64,000 bases of DNA from Bacteroidota bacterium (GTDB lineage: Bacteria > Bacteroidota > Bacteroidia > B-17B0 > Aurantibacillaceae). Below the pieces are notes generated by a model, which did no database searches, had not been told where the DNA came from, and worked only from the letters and a program-made list of their open reading frames with translations. This document shows, one piece after another, positions 8,961-17,587 of the stretch. The DNA lies in the NCBI GenBank assembly GCA_029237825.1, contig JAQZBQ010000014.1:1-64000 (forward strand), given 5' to 3'. Position 1 is the stretch's first letter; each line of letters opens with the position of its first letter. The translations under genes and the position numbers were made by a program.

Positions 8961-10034
8961 ATGTCAAAAGTTCACAATTTTAGCGCCGGCCCCGGTATTT
9001 TGCCTTTAGAAGTTTTAAAAGAGTCTTCCGAAGCTTGCATCAATTTTGATAATATGAATTTATCCTTACTCGAAATATCACACCGAAGTAAAAATTATGT
9101 GGCGGTAATGGATGAGGCGAGGGCTTTGGTGAAAGAGCTTTTTGAGGTTGGAGACGAGTATGAAGTGCTATTTTTAGGTGGAGGGGCCAGCATGCAATTT
9201 GCAATGGTTCCTTATAACCTGTTGACAGACAAAGGTTACGCTGCATATCTGAATACCGGAGTTTGGGCAAGCAAAGCTATTAAAGAATCAAAAATTATTG
9301 GCAACACAAAAGTGATCGCCTCGTCCGAAGATAAAAACTTCAGCTATATCCCAAAAGGATATGAAATTCCAAACGATGCGGATTATTTTCACATTACTTC
9401 AAATAATACCATTTATGGAACGCAATTAAAAAGCTTTCCTAAATGCGAAGTACCACTAGTGTGCGATATGAGTTCTGACCTATTCAGCAGAAAAGTGAAT
9501 GCAAAAGATTTCACCTTAATTTACGCGGGTGCTCAAAAAAATATTGGTCCGGCTGGCAGTACCATGGTAATGGTAAAGAAAGACGCATTAGGAAAAACCG
9601 GGCGAAAAATGTTATCCATGCTGGATTATCAGGTTCATATAAAAGGGGAATCGATGTACAATACTCCGCCTGTTTTTCCGGTGTATGTTACCATGTTAAC
9701 CTTGCGTTGGCTTAAGAAAAATGGTGGCATCGCTTGGATAGAACGTTTGAACCAGGAAAAAGCTGATTTATTGTATAATGAAATTGACCGGAATTCCTTA
9801 TTTTATGGCACTACAGCCAAAGAAGACCGAAGTAATATGAACGTGTGTTTTCTTCCAACAAAAACGGAATTAGAAGCTGAATTTGATAAATTATGGAAAA
9901 GTGCAAACATAGACGGTATCCGCGGACACCGTGATGTAGGCGGTTACCGTGCCTCCATATACAATGCCATGCCTATTGAAAGTGTAAAGGTTTTAGTGGA
10001 TGTGATGAAAGACTTCGAATCTAAATTTGTTTAA
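8961..10034 (+). CDS. serC: Phosphoserine aminotransferase
   Basis: A PLP enzyme converting 3-phosphohydroxypyruvate and glutamate to phosphoserine; also used in B6 synthesis. The ATG at 8961 gives the canonical N-terminus VHNFSAGPGILPLEVL; the 13 upstream codons open to this frame have no family match. The 357-residue product carries FLGGGASMQFAMVPYNL, the Schiff-base lysine in YAGAQKNIGPAG, and C-terminal GHRDVGGYRASIYNAMP, which grips the phosphate. Length fits the family. No serA or serB is adjacent, so the rest of the serine pathway lies elsewhere. Confidence 0.97.
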   Translation: MSKVHNFSAGPGILPLEVLKESSEACINFDNMNLSLLEISHRSKNYVAVMDEARALVKELFEVGDEYEVLFLGGGASMQFAMVPYNLLTDKGYAAYLNTGVWASKAIKESKIIGNTKVIASSEDKNFSYIPKGYEIPNDADYFHITSNNTIYGTQLKSFPKCEVPLVCDMSSDLFSRKVNAKDFTLIYAGAQKNIGPAGSTMVMVKKDALGKTGRKMLSMLDYQVHIKGESMYNTPPVFPVYVTMLTLRWLKKNGGIAWIERLNQEKADLLYNEIDRNSLFYGTTAKEDRSNMNVCFLPTKTELEAEFDKLWKSANIDGIRGHRDVGGYRASIYNAMPIESVKVLVDVMKDFESKFV

Positions 10035-10068
10035 AGCATTACAACAATAATAATCAAGGCCACACGTT

Positions 10069-10749
10069 ATGTATAAAGTGAAACATTTCATCATTTATAT
10101 ATGCATTGCGAGTGGCCTTTTTTCTTTCGCACAGGAAAAAGCTCCTGATCTTCCAAGGTTTTCTTTAAGGATGAATATCGGCATCCCAAAAATTACGTCA
10201 AGCGAACAGTACCGCCATTCATTTTCTGGTGTGGTTACTGCGGACGGAAGTATCAATTATAAATTGTTTTCCAATTTTAATGTTGGGTTGGGATATAACT
10301 ATACCTATTTTAAATGTCAGAAATATTTTCGGGATCCGTTGCGTGATAACATCAACACGATTTTACAAGTTCAAAATGGTTATCTGAAACTTGGATATGA
10401 TCACTTTTTTAGTGACAATGGTTTCGCTGTATTTGCCGTAAATATGGGTGCGGGCCAGGGAAAATACGGCAGCGTGCGTTACAAACATGATTCGTTAATG
10501 GGCAAAACACCCGTCGAATTTTCAAATGCGTTTATTGAACCTCTGATCGGATTATATTTTATTGTTGATCCAAACTTTGCGATTGGCGCACACGTTTCGT
10601 ACAATTACAGTTTTACCAAATTTGATCCGCTTTATCCTCAATTTCACCAATGGGGCCCGGAGGGGTACACCAAAATATCTAACAAATGGAATATGAGCAT
10701 GATCACACTGGGATTTGGGTTCTATTACGGCATTGGTAAAACACAATAA
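10069..10749 (+). CDS. Predicted outer-membrane beta-barrel protein
   Basis: A 226-residue protein with an N-terminal signal peptide (IYICIASGLFSFAQ). After it come alternating polar/aromatic strands such as LFSNFNVGLGYNYTYFKC, GYLKLGYDHFF and ITLGFGFYYGIGKTQ. The last strand ending near the C-terminus and the many Tyr/Phe/Gly residues resemble OmpA/OmpW-like small barrels (outer membrane protein beta-barrel domain). I do not recognise a specific family. It lies 34 bases after serC on the same strand, so it may be co-transcribed, but a functional link is not evident. Confidence 0.6.
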   Translation: MYKVKHFIIYICIASGLFSFAQEKAPDLPRFSLRMNIGIPKITSSEQYRHSFSGVVTADGSINYKLFSNFNVGLGYNYTYFKCQKYFRDPLRDNINTILQVQNGYLKLGYDHFFSDNGFAVFAVNMGAGQGKYGSVRYKHDSLMGKTPVEFSNAFIEPLIGLYFIVDPNFAIGAHVSYNYSFTKFDPLYPQFHQWGPEGYTKISNKWNMSMITLGFGFYYGIGKTQ

Positions 10750-10755
10750 AACGTG

Positions 10756-11997
10756 TTATTCAAATCTCAGGCATTCAATCGGATCGAGTTGCGACGCTCT
10801 TTTGGCTGGTAAATAACCACTTATCAATCCCACAATTAAACACACTGAAAACCCTATGATGATCCACATCCAGGGCATAAAAAAAGATGAACTTAACTGG
10901 AATGAAATAAGATTAGCGGCTATTATTCCCATGAGGATACCAAAGAAACCTCCGCAAACACAAATCACAATACTCTCAATTAAAAACTGTCGTTTAATCG
11001 TTTCTGAAGTAGCTCCCAGGGCTTTACGTATGCCAATTTCTTTTGTGCGTTCAGTAACCGAAACCAACATAATGTTCATTAACCCGATGGAAGCGCCAAT
11101 CAGTGTTATAATTCCGATGATTAAAGCGCCAAGTGAAGCCTTGCTGGTTAATCCAATTAACATACTTGCTAAGCTATCCGCACGGGTAATTTCAAAGTTA
11201 TCTTCTTCACCAAGCGAAACCTGTCGTATCTTCCGCATTAAGCCGTTGGCTTCCCCTAAAGCCAGTTCAAGCCAGTGGGCATCTTTTGCTAAAACACTGA
11301 TCGTGAAATTCATGTCGGGCCGTCCAAAATACTGGCGCGCAGCGGTTAAGGGAATGATACTAATTTTATCACCTCCAAATCCCATACTGTTTCCTTTACT
11401 GGCCAAAACACCAATAACCTTATACTTTCCACCATTGATAGACACGGTTTTATCAAGTGCTTTTTGCTTGCCGGTAAATAAAGCAAACTCAACATCTTTC
11501 CCAATAATCACAACATGCGCACCGCTGATAATTTCCTGCGGGGAAAAGTTTCTTCCCTTTTCCAATTCATAACCACTGGTTTCTAAATAATTTTCATCGC
11601 CACCAAAAACCTGAATATTTGGATTTGTTTTCTGCGATTCAAATTTCAGACGTGAATTGAACGACGCTAGCGTAGAGACAGCAGTTGTGACCGGAAAATT
11701 AAATTCATTTTTAAATCGCAATGCTTCTTTATAAGTAATGGCTTCATATTTTTTCGCGCGCTTGCCGTGCCTTCCCACTCTTACATTCATATCCCGGTTT
11801 CGGATTGTGAACGAATTTGCCCCCATACTTGTGAAGTTGCTATTAATGGAGCCTTTCATTGCATCAATGGCAGATGAAATTCCAACCAAAGCTGTGATTC
11901 CAAAAAAAATAATCAGCATCGTTAGAAAAGCACGAAGTTTATTTCCCTTTATTGAATCGGTAGCAACCTTAATGTTTTCCTTCAATAATAAAGCCAT
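10756..11997 (-). CDS. ABC transporter permease, FtsX/MacB type
   Basis: A 413-residue inner-membrane permease. The first transmembrane helix (~20-42, AFLTMLIIFFGITALVGISS) is followed by a large MacB-type periplasmic domain (~50-260). Three C-terminal helices of the FtsX fold contain SVTERTKEIGIRKALGA, a strong signature of the family, and the protein ends PAKRASQLDPIECLRFE. MacB-like permeases act by mechanotransmission with a separate ATPase and often a HlyD-like adaptor, exporting peptides, lipoproteins or drugs. Neither partner is adjacent, so it must pair with an ATPase elsewhere. The substrate is unknown. Confidence 0.88.
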   Translation of the reverse strand: MALLLKENIKVATDSIKGNKLRAFLTMLIIFFGITALVGISSAIDAMKGSINSNFTSMGANSFTIRNRDMNVRVGRHGKRAKKYEAITYKEALRFKNEFNFPVTTAVSTLASFNSRLKFESQKTNPNIQVFGGDENYLETSGYELEKGRNFSPQEIISGAHVVIIGKDVEFALFTGKQKALDKTVSINGGKYKVIGVLASKGNSMGFGGDKISIIPLTAARQYFGRPDMNFTISVLAKDAHWLELALGEANGLMRKIRQVSLGEEDNFEITRADSLASMLIGLTSKASLGALIIGIITLIGASIGLMNIMLVSVTERTKEIGIRKALGATSETIKRQFLIESIVICVCGGFFGILMGIIAANLISFQLSSSFFMPWMWIIIGFSVCLIVGLISGYLPAKRASQLDPIECLRFE

Positions 11998-12054
11998 GCC
12001 ATAAATGTAATTAAACTACTTCATTTAGTAATGTATAAATATTCCTTTCATGCA

Positions 12055-13434
12055 TTATTCAGACAATCCTTTCACAGCATTCTCATAGTCAGGTTTGTCG
12101 AGCAAGGTTGAATCAATCCTGTCGGAATCTAAACTACCAAAAACATTCACATATGCATTAAACGTCATGCCATCATAATCAATGATATTATACTTATACT
12201 GGATGGTTTGAAAAATATTAAGCATTAACAAAAAAATTAAGAAACCATAAAAGGTTACTTTCAGATTTCTGGCTGACCTTGAAATAGTTTCAAAAACACA
12301 CGTTAAAGAAAGCGCCAATAATGGATAAATATCTATCATGGCTCTTTGGCTAAAAGAACCGCCGTACCACCAACACCACCAACTTGACAGAAGATAGACG
12401 TATAATGGCAGTATAATCATAACGGATAAGCGAAATGGTGAAACCAGGTGATTGCGCATACGGAAAATCCCTAAAACAGCTATTGCCATTACCGGTGTAT
12501 AAATAAACCAGCCTTTACGGAAACCTACTAAAAAGTCAACTATGTGAGGTTGTTCGAAATAAAATTTCTCTGCACCATATGAAAATACCAGGAAGTTTCC
12601 GGTAACATATAGGTAATATAAAAACTGAGGGAGGACAATTAGGGAAGCGATACATATAAAAGAAATAAAATAATAAGGGTGAGTTCTGATAAATGAAAGA
12701 CGTTGGCGAAATTCAACGCGAGAACTGATCCCGTAAAGAAACAAGGCTAATACTAAAAATACATTAAACGGACGGATAAGAATAATAAAACCGGCACAAA
12801 GCGACAGGATGAGCACGAATTTAAACGCGGGGCTTTGGTAAAATCGGTGTACGTAAGACAGAAAAACAGAAAAAAGCGAGAACGTATACGCATGTGACAT
12901 AGCCGCTTCAACCGCTGAATAATAAAGCAGATTGGTTCCAAAAAAAACAAAAATCAAGGACACCGCCGAAATTTTCTCATTAAAGAATTCTAAAAGCAGT
13001 TTTCTTAAGTGCAACAGCCCAACGAACACATAAAATAATCCTGAAAACTGAATCATTAATTGATAGATATCCGAGAAGCCATCAGAAGGATATCCCAATG
13101 GCGAAGCTAACAGATGCGCCAAAAGGAAAAATGGCGCATATAAAACCGACATCCCCATGGGATATTTCAGGACATGATTTCCATTATCATCATCGATGTA
13201 AGCATATTTGCTTCCAGCATAGAACGCCTCGGTGCTGTCGTTAATAAAATTCAGGCGCACATCTTTCTCAATGATAACAGCCGGTAAATAACTGTAATAG
13301 CCTGTAACATCCCATTTTATTACATCCTCAAATCGGTATTTCACCAAATTCAAATGTACCTGGATAATTGTGAGGCATGCCAGTAAAATTACTCCAACAC
13401 TTGGTTTACGTGACAGATAATCGTATATAAACAT
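12055..13434 (-). CDS. Polytopic membrane protein, GT-C glycosyltransferase-like
   Basis: About 459 residues from the ATG at 13434; a TTG four codons upstream could also serve. Roughly ten hydrophobic helices are visible. The first loop carries acidic residues in DVIKWDVTGYYSYLPAVIIE and, further on, ALTG-like YPMGMSVLYAPFFLLAHLL. This loop pattern (acidic residues after helix 1, then a YP-G-PLY-P-like motif) is that of GT-C or PMT-type membrane glycosyltransferases that use polyprenyl-phosphate sugars. The catalytic assignment is inference; no specific family is recognised. The gene follows the M24 peptidase homologue on the same strand with only a short gap. Confidence 0.6.
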   Translation of the reverse strand: MFIYDYLSRKPSVGVILLACLTIIQVHLNLVKYRFEDVIKWDVTGYYSYLPAVIIEKDVRLNFINDSTEAFYAGSKYAYIDDDNGNHVLKYPMGMSVLYAPFFLLAHLLASPLGYPSDGFSDIYQLMIQFSGLFYVFVGLLHLRKLLLEFFNEKISAVSLIFVFFGTNLLYYSAVEAAMSHAYTFSLFSVFLSYVHRFYQSPAFKFVLILSLCAGFIILIRPFNVFLVLALFLYGISSRVEFRQRLSFIRTHPYYFISFICIASLIVLPQFLYYLYVTGNFLVFSYGAEKFYFEQPHIVDFLVGFRKGWFIYTPVMAIAVLGIFRMRNHLVSPFRLSVMIILPLYVYLLSSWWCWWYGGSFSQRAMIDIYPLLALSLTCVFETISRSARNLKVTFYGFLIFLLMLNIFQTIQYKYNIIDYDGMTFNAYVNVFGSLDSDRIDSTLLDKPDYENAVKGLSE

Positions 13435-13450
13435 GAACGGTTTCAAATCG

Positions 13451-14134
13451 TTACATTAGGATTTGTTCAAAAAATCCACCAATTTGTTTTTCAGCATTAA
13501 TAAAATGAATTTCAAGAATCCAATTGCGTTTACTTCCACTTTCACCTGGTGACAACATGTTTATATGATTATCAGGGTGAATGTAATTAACAATACCATC
13601 TCCTTCAATTTTTTCATGCGGAAAATTTCCGATCAAATGCCCCGCAATCCCGCCGCCAAAGGCCCAGCCGAATTTCTTTGCCAATTCTGCAATAAATCGA
13701 TAAAATTCCGATCCGGTTATTTCTTGTTTACCGAAATAATAATCGCGGGAAATTTTCCAGGCACTTTCAACATCATTCTTCAATTTCAGTTTAGTACCGT
13801 CATTTCCTAAAACATAGGTTCGTCCCACATCTGCTTCCCATTCTTTGAAAACTGGTCCAAAATCAAAAAACAGAATATCATCATTTTGAAGCATGAGATC
13901 TGGCGGGTTTTCCCTGTATGGAAACAGAGTATTTTTTCCTGCCCGCACGATACGTTTATGCCAGTATTTTTTTATACCAAATAATTGGAAGGCGAGTTCG
14001 TAAAGTTCAGCATTCAACTGCTTTTCAGATTTACCTGGCACAATTAACTTACGTTCTTCTGCTTCCTGAAATAAAAAGAGAGCTTTTTTTTCCGCCTCTA
14101 TCAGTTGCTGTAAAGTCCCATTCACCGGTTTCAA
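13451..14134 (-). CDS. M24-family metallopeptidase homologue (Xaa-Pro aminopeptidase-like)
   Basis: A 227-residue single-domain pita-bread protein. The five expected metal ligands can be placed: two aspartates in FDFGPVFKEWEADVGRTY, the histidine in AGHLIGNFPHE, the glutamate in WILEIHF and the last glutamate in GGFFEQIL. It should therefore be a dinuclear-metal hydrolase acting on short peptides, or a creatinase-like relative. It lacks the N-terminal domain of typical PepP. No ATG is available at the 5' end; the first codon used is TTG, and a GTG three codons later is the alternative. Its real substrate cannot be read from sequence. Confidence 0.82.
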   Translation of the reverse strand: MKPVNGTLQQLIEAEKKALFLFQEAEERKLIVPGKSEKQLNAELYELAFQLFGIKKYWHKRIVRAGKNTLFPYRENPPDLMLQNDDILFFDFGPVFKEWEADVGRTYVLGNDGTKLKLKNDVESAWKISRDYYFGKQEITGSEFYRFIAELAKKFGWAFGGGIAGHLIGNFPHEKIEGDGIVNYIHPDNHINMLSPGESGSKRNWILEIHFINAEKQIGGFFEQILM

Positions 14135-14211
14135 AATTTGAGAATAACTTTTTAAATATTTTCTAAAATTAAACTATAATTTAAAGCTTTCATAGTTAGC
14201 CTCAAATAAAA

Positions 14212-16500
14212 GTGATTCTCTGTATTGCCGAAAAACCAAGTGTTGGGAAAGAAATTGCACGCATTGTTGGTGCTACAAATCGCCGTGACGGTTTTTATGA
14301 AGGAAACGGATATTTAATCAGCTGGACATTCGGACATCTCTGTACATTAAAAGCACCCGATGATTATAGCAACGATTGGAAACGGTGGGACTTGAATTTT
14401 CTTCCGATGATTCCACCACGTTTTCAGTTAAAGGTGATAGAAAACAGTGGAGTACAAAAACAATTTCAAACATTAAAAACACTGATTGATCAATGCAAGG
14501 AAGTGGTTAACTGCGGTGACGCCGGAATTGAAGGGGAGCTCATTCAGCGGTGGGTTTTAACGAAAGCGTCCAATTCAAAACCAGTGAAACGACTTTGGAT
14601 CTCATCCATGACAGATGATGCAATCAGGGAAGGATTTTCCAATTTAAAAGACAGTAAAGAATATGATTTGTTATATGCCGCAGGTAATGCCAGGGCTATT
14701 GGTGACTGGTTGTTAGGAATGAATGCAAGCAGGTTATATACGGTTAAATATGCGCAGGGAAAAGGAGTGTTGTCGATTGGCCGTGTTCAAACCCCTACCC
14801 TCGCCTTGATAGTAAACCGTTACCATGAGATTCAGAATTTTAAACCTGAAATATATTGGGAATTAAAAACAACATACCGCAACGTTATTTTCAATTCAGC
14901 CAAGCGAAAATTTACAAAACGCGAAGATGCTGACCAGCTATTGGAGAGTATCAAAAACCATTTGTTTGAAATTGTTTCAAGTACAAAAAAAAATGCCAAT
15001 GAAAGTCCGTTACCGCTGTTTGACCTGACGTCCTTACAGGTTGAATGCAATAAAAAATTAAATTTCACCGCGGATGACACCCTCAAGCATTTACAGAAAC
15101 TATACGAGTCGAAACTTGTGACCTACCCACGGGTAGATACGACATACCTTCCAGAAAACATGCATTCTAAAATAAAAGGCATTTTAGAAAACATGAAACC
15201 ATATGAACAGTATATTTTACCGCTGCTTGATAAACCCATTAAAAAAAGTAAAAAAATATTTGACGATAAAAAAATTACCGATCATCATGCTATCATTCCT
15301 ACAGGTGTTGTACCTCCTTCGGGTATGTACTTACCTGAGAAACAGGTGTACGACCTTATTGCCAGGAGGTTTATTGCAGCATTTTACCCCGATTGTGTTG
15401 TGAGTAATACGGTTGCCATTGGTGAGGTTGATGGAAATGAATTTAATGCTACCGGAAAAGTTATTTTAGAGGAAGGTTGGCGTATTCTGTTTCCGAAAAA
15501 AGAATCTTCTACACAAGCCGAAGACAAGGAAAAGGAAGATGAGGAGCAACTCATGCCGCTATTTATTAAAGGAGAAAAAGGAGAGCACTCGCCAGATCTT
15601 CAGGAAAAGCAAACTCAGCCACCAAAAATGCACACAGAGGCAACCCTCTTACGCGCCATGGAAACTGCGGGTAAACACGTGGATAACCCGGAGTTACGAG
15701 AATTAATGAAAGAGAACGGTATTGGCAGGCCGTCTACGCGTGCTAATATCATCGAAACCTTATTTAAACGAAACTATATTTCCCGCCAACGGAAAAATCT
15801 GGTGCCAACTATTACGGGAATTCAATTGATTAAAACGATCAACAATGAGTTATTAAAGTCAGTGGAATTAACCGGTATTTGGGAAAAAAAACTACGCCAG
15901 ATTGAAAAAGGCGAATACGATCCGCAACATTTCTTAACGGAAATGAAAATGATGGTAACTGACCTAACAACGGAAGTAAAAACTGAACAAGGCAATTCTA
16001 TAACCATCCAATCAGAAAAAACAAACCTATCGAAACAGCAAAGTGCACCGGCAAAAAAGGAAATTAAATCAAATGTCAGTGCGAACCAGACAAAAGAAAA
16101 ACTAAACGAGAAGTGTCCGAAATGCAATTTGGGAAAGATAATTAAAGGAAAATCAGCTTTTGGGTGCTCTGCTTTTAAGGAAGGTTGTGATTTTAAAATA
16201 CCTTTTGAATATACTGGTAAAAAATTAAATGAGAAGCTCGTGTTTTCCCTGATCCAAAAAAGAAAATCGCCCTCATTAAAAGGTTTTTCAATGAATTCAA
16301 AGAAAGTTAACGGCCATTTAGTTTTGGAATCGGATTTCACCATTCGGTTTATCGAAGACGTTAACAAAAAAACATCAACGCTTTTAGTTGCCGAAAATGA
16401 GTCATGTCCGAAGTGCAATAATGGAACTGTTATTAAAGGGAAATCATCTTACGGTTGTAACCGGTATAAGGAAGGCTGTGATTTCAGGCAGGCATTTTAA
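14212..16500 (+). CDS. topB: DNA topoisomerase III
   Basis: A type IA topoisomerase that resolves single-strand-linked DNA, often with RecQ. It begins with GTG; a TAG five codons upstream excludes a longer ORF. The TOPRIM domain starts LCIAEKPSVGKEIARIVGAT and carries CGDAGIEGELIQ. The catalytic tyrosine is in TYPRVDTTYLP (Tyr305). ENGIGRPSTRANIIETLFKR near residue 505 is the conserved type IA block. Two C-terminal repeats (~634-665 and ~732-762) share the pattern CPKC-N-G--IKGKS--GC---KEGCDF and look like zinc-binding topoisomerase modules. At 762 residues it is of normal length. Its last 17 bases overlap the convergent pseudouridine synthase gene. Confidence 0.95.
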   Translation: MILCIAEKPSVGKEIARIVGATNRRDGFYEGNGYLISWTFGHLCTLKAPDDYSNDWKRWDLNFLPMIPPRFQLKVIENSGVQKQFQTLKTLIDQCKEVVNCGDAGIEGELIQRWVLTKASNSKPVKRLWISSMTDDAIREGFSNLKDSKEYDLLYAAGNARAIGDWLLGMNASRLYTVKYAQGKGVLSIGRVQTPTLALIVNRYHEIQNFKPEIYWELKTTYRNVIFNSAKRKFTKREDADQLLESIKNHLFEIVSSTKKNANESPLPLFDLTSLQVECNKKLNFTADDTLKHLQKLYESKLVTYPRVDTTYLPENMHSKIKGILENMKPYEQYILPLLDKPIKKSKKIFDDKKITDHHAIIPTGVVPPSGMYLPEKQVYDLIARRFIAAFYPDCVVSNTVAIGEVDGNEFNATGKVILEEGWRILFPKKESSTQAEDKEKEDEEQLMPLFIKGEKGEHSPDLQEKQTQPPKMHTEATLLRAMETAGKHVDNPELRELMKENGIGRPSTRANIIETLFKRNYISRQRKNLVPTITGIQLIKTINNELLKSVELTGIWEKKLRQIEKGEYDPQHFLTEMKMMVTDLTTEVKTEQGNSITIQSEKTNLSKQQSAPAKKEIKSNVSANQTKEKLNEKCPKCNLGKIIKGKSAFGCSAFKEGCDFKIPFEYTGKKLNEKLVFSLIQKRKSPSLKGFSMNSKKVNGHLVLESDFTIRFIEDVNKKTSTLLVAENESCPKCNNGTVIKGKSSYGCNRYKEGCDFRQAF

Positions 16501-17134
16501 ATTCTGGCTCCGCTTTAAATTCCATAACCGATAAAGTTACCGGATGCTGAATGATGAGTTTGTAAGCATGAAGGGCAATTGCATCATCGCGGAAATGCTC
16601 TGTTGATCCATATAAAGCATCACCAACTATCGGGCATCCTTCACTGGCTAACTGAACGCGGATTTGATGAAATTTACCGGTGTGCAACCGGATATTCCAA
16701 AAATAATAATCACCCAAAGACTCTACACTGTACCCAAGTTTTACTGCTTCAGCATAAGGCGTGCCTTCCGGCACCAGTACCGCTTTTTTCTTTTCTTTTC
16801 TATGCCAGTGTTCCAAAATGCCAACCTTATTTGCCGGGGCGTGGCCTGTTAATGCAACGTAGTACTTTTCAACCATTCGCTGCGCGAACTGTTCACTAAG
16901 ATTTCGTAAATGTTCTTTCTTTTTTGTAAAAAGAACGATGCCGCTCACAGGACGGTCTAAACGATGCAAATGCTGAACATAAGGTTTTCCTTCACCGTTG
17001 GATTCGTTCAGATAAGATCTTACCTTTTGTAATAAATTCGGGAAATTATTGCGATCGGGTTCAACCATAAGGCCAGCGGGCTTATTGCAAACCAACAAAA
17101 CGTCATCTTCAAATATTATATTAAGACCTGACAA
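16484..17134 (-). CDS. RluA-family pseudouridine synthase, TruC-like
   Basis: A 216-residue enzyme isomerising uridine to pseudouridine in tRNA or rRNA. LNIIFEDDVLLVCNKPAGLMVEP is the typical N-terminal block. HRLDRPVSGIVLFTKK holds the catalytic aspartate. TGKFHQIRVQLASEGCPIVGDALYG is the C-terminal signature. The HRLDRP form without an S4 domain points to TruC (tRNA U65) rather than RluC/D, but the target is inferred. The frame has no ATG at its 5' end; TTG at 17134 is the best start, since a TAG lies eight codons upstream. Its 3' end overlaps topB tail-to-tail. Confidence 0.88.
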   Translation of the reverse strand: MSGLNIIFEDDVLLVCNKPAGLMVEPDRNNFPNLLQKVRSYLNESNGEGKPYVQHLHRLDRPVSGIVLFTKKKEHLRNLSEQFAQRMVEKYYVALTGHAPANKVGILEHWHRKEKKKAVLVPEGTPYAEAVKLGYSVESLGDYYFWNIRLHTGKFHQIRVQLASEGCPIVGDALYGSTEHFRDDAIALHAYKLIIQHPVTLSVMEFKAEPEFKMPA

Positions 17135-17155
17135 CTTTTCCTTAAATAAAAATGT

Positions 17156-17524
17156 CTAGAATTCAACGTGGTATACATCAGATTTATTTCGAAGAATCCC
17201 TAATACTTCAAAACCCCCTTCCTGGGGAATAATTTCTTTTAAATCAAAGCTGGTACAATCTTTACTGAGGCCCTCAAAAATAAGGGTAAATCCGCGCCCG
17301 TCGTTTAAGGTCCATTGGGGGGCAAAAGTAATATTAAAAGCGGTTATTAATTTTGCACGTTTCCCTGTTCCATGTTCAATTAAAAATGTAGAAGGCCAGA
17401 TGCGGTAAGCATAATCGGCGCCGCAGGAACAATGCACGATGGTTTGCCGCTCTTCAGATTGGAGCGACTTAACTTCCACATCCGAAGTCGATTCAATCTC
17501 CACTAGCTCTTCATTTTCATTCAT
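17156..17524 (-). CDS. Hypothetical protein, 122 residues
   Basis: Not recognised. The N-terminus is acidic and disordered-looking (NENEELVEIESTSDVEVKS). It is followed by a compact core with two close cysteines (VHCSCGADYAYRIWPSTFLI) and a C-terminal beta-rich part ending DVYHVEF. No signal peptide or membrane segment is seen. It lies between the pseudouridine synthase and HrpB genes on the same strand, with gaps of 21 and 63 bases, so it could be in one transcription unit with these RNA-related enzymes. Any RNA role is guesswork. Confidence 0.6.
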   Translation of the reverse strand: MNENEELVEIESTSDVEVKSLQSEERQTIVHCSCGADYAYRIWPSTFLIEHGTGKRAKLITAFNITFAPQWTLNDGRGFTLIFEGLSKDCTSFDLKEIIPQEGGFEVLGILRNKSDVYHVEF

Positions 17525-17587
17525 TATACAAAAATAACCAGATTATTTAAATTAGCACTTCATTGATTTATAAACTATCTCTTTTAC

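Noticed and set aside
10856-11572. 238-codon plus-strand frame antisense to the FtsX/MacB-type permease gene
   Set aside because: The minus-strand frame has clear family motifs; the antisense frame has no domain and arises from codon bias.
15822-16418. 198-codon minus-strand frame inside topB
   Set aside because: It lies wholly over the topoisomerase C-terminal zinc modules, which are well supported on the plus strand.
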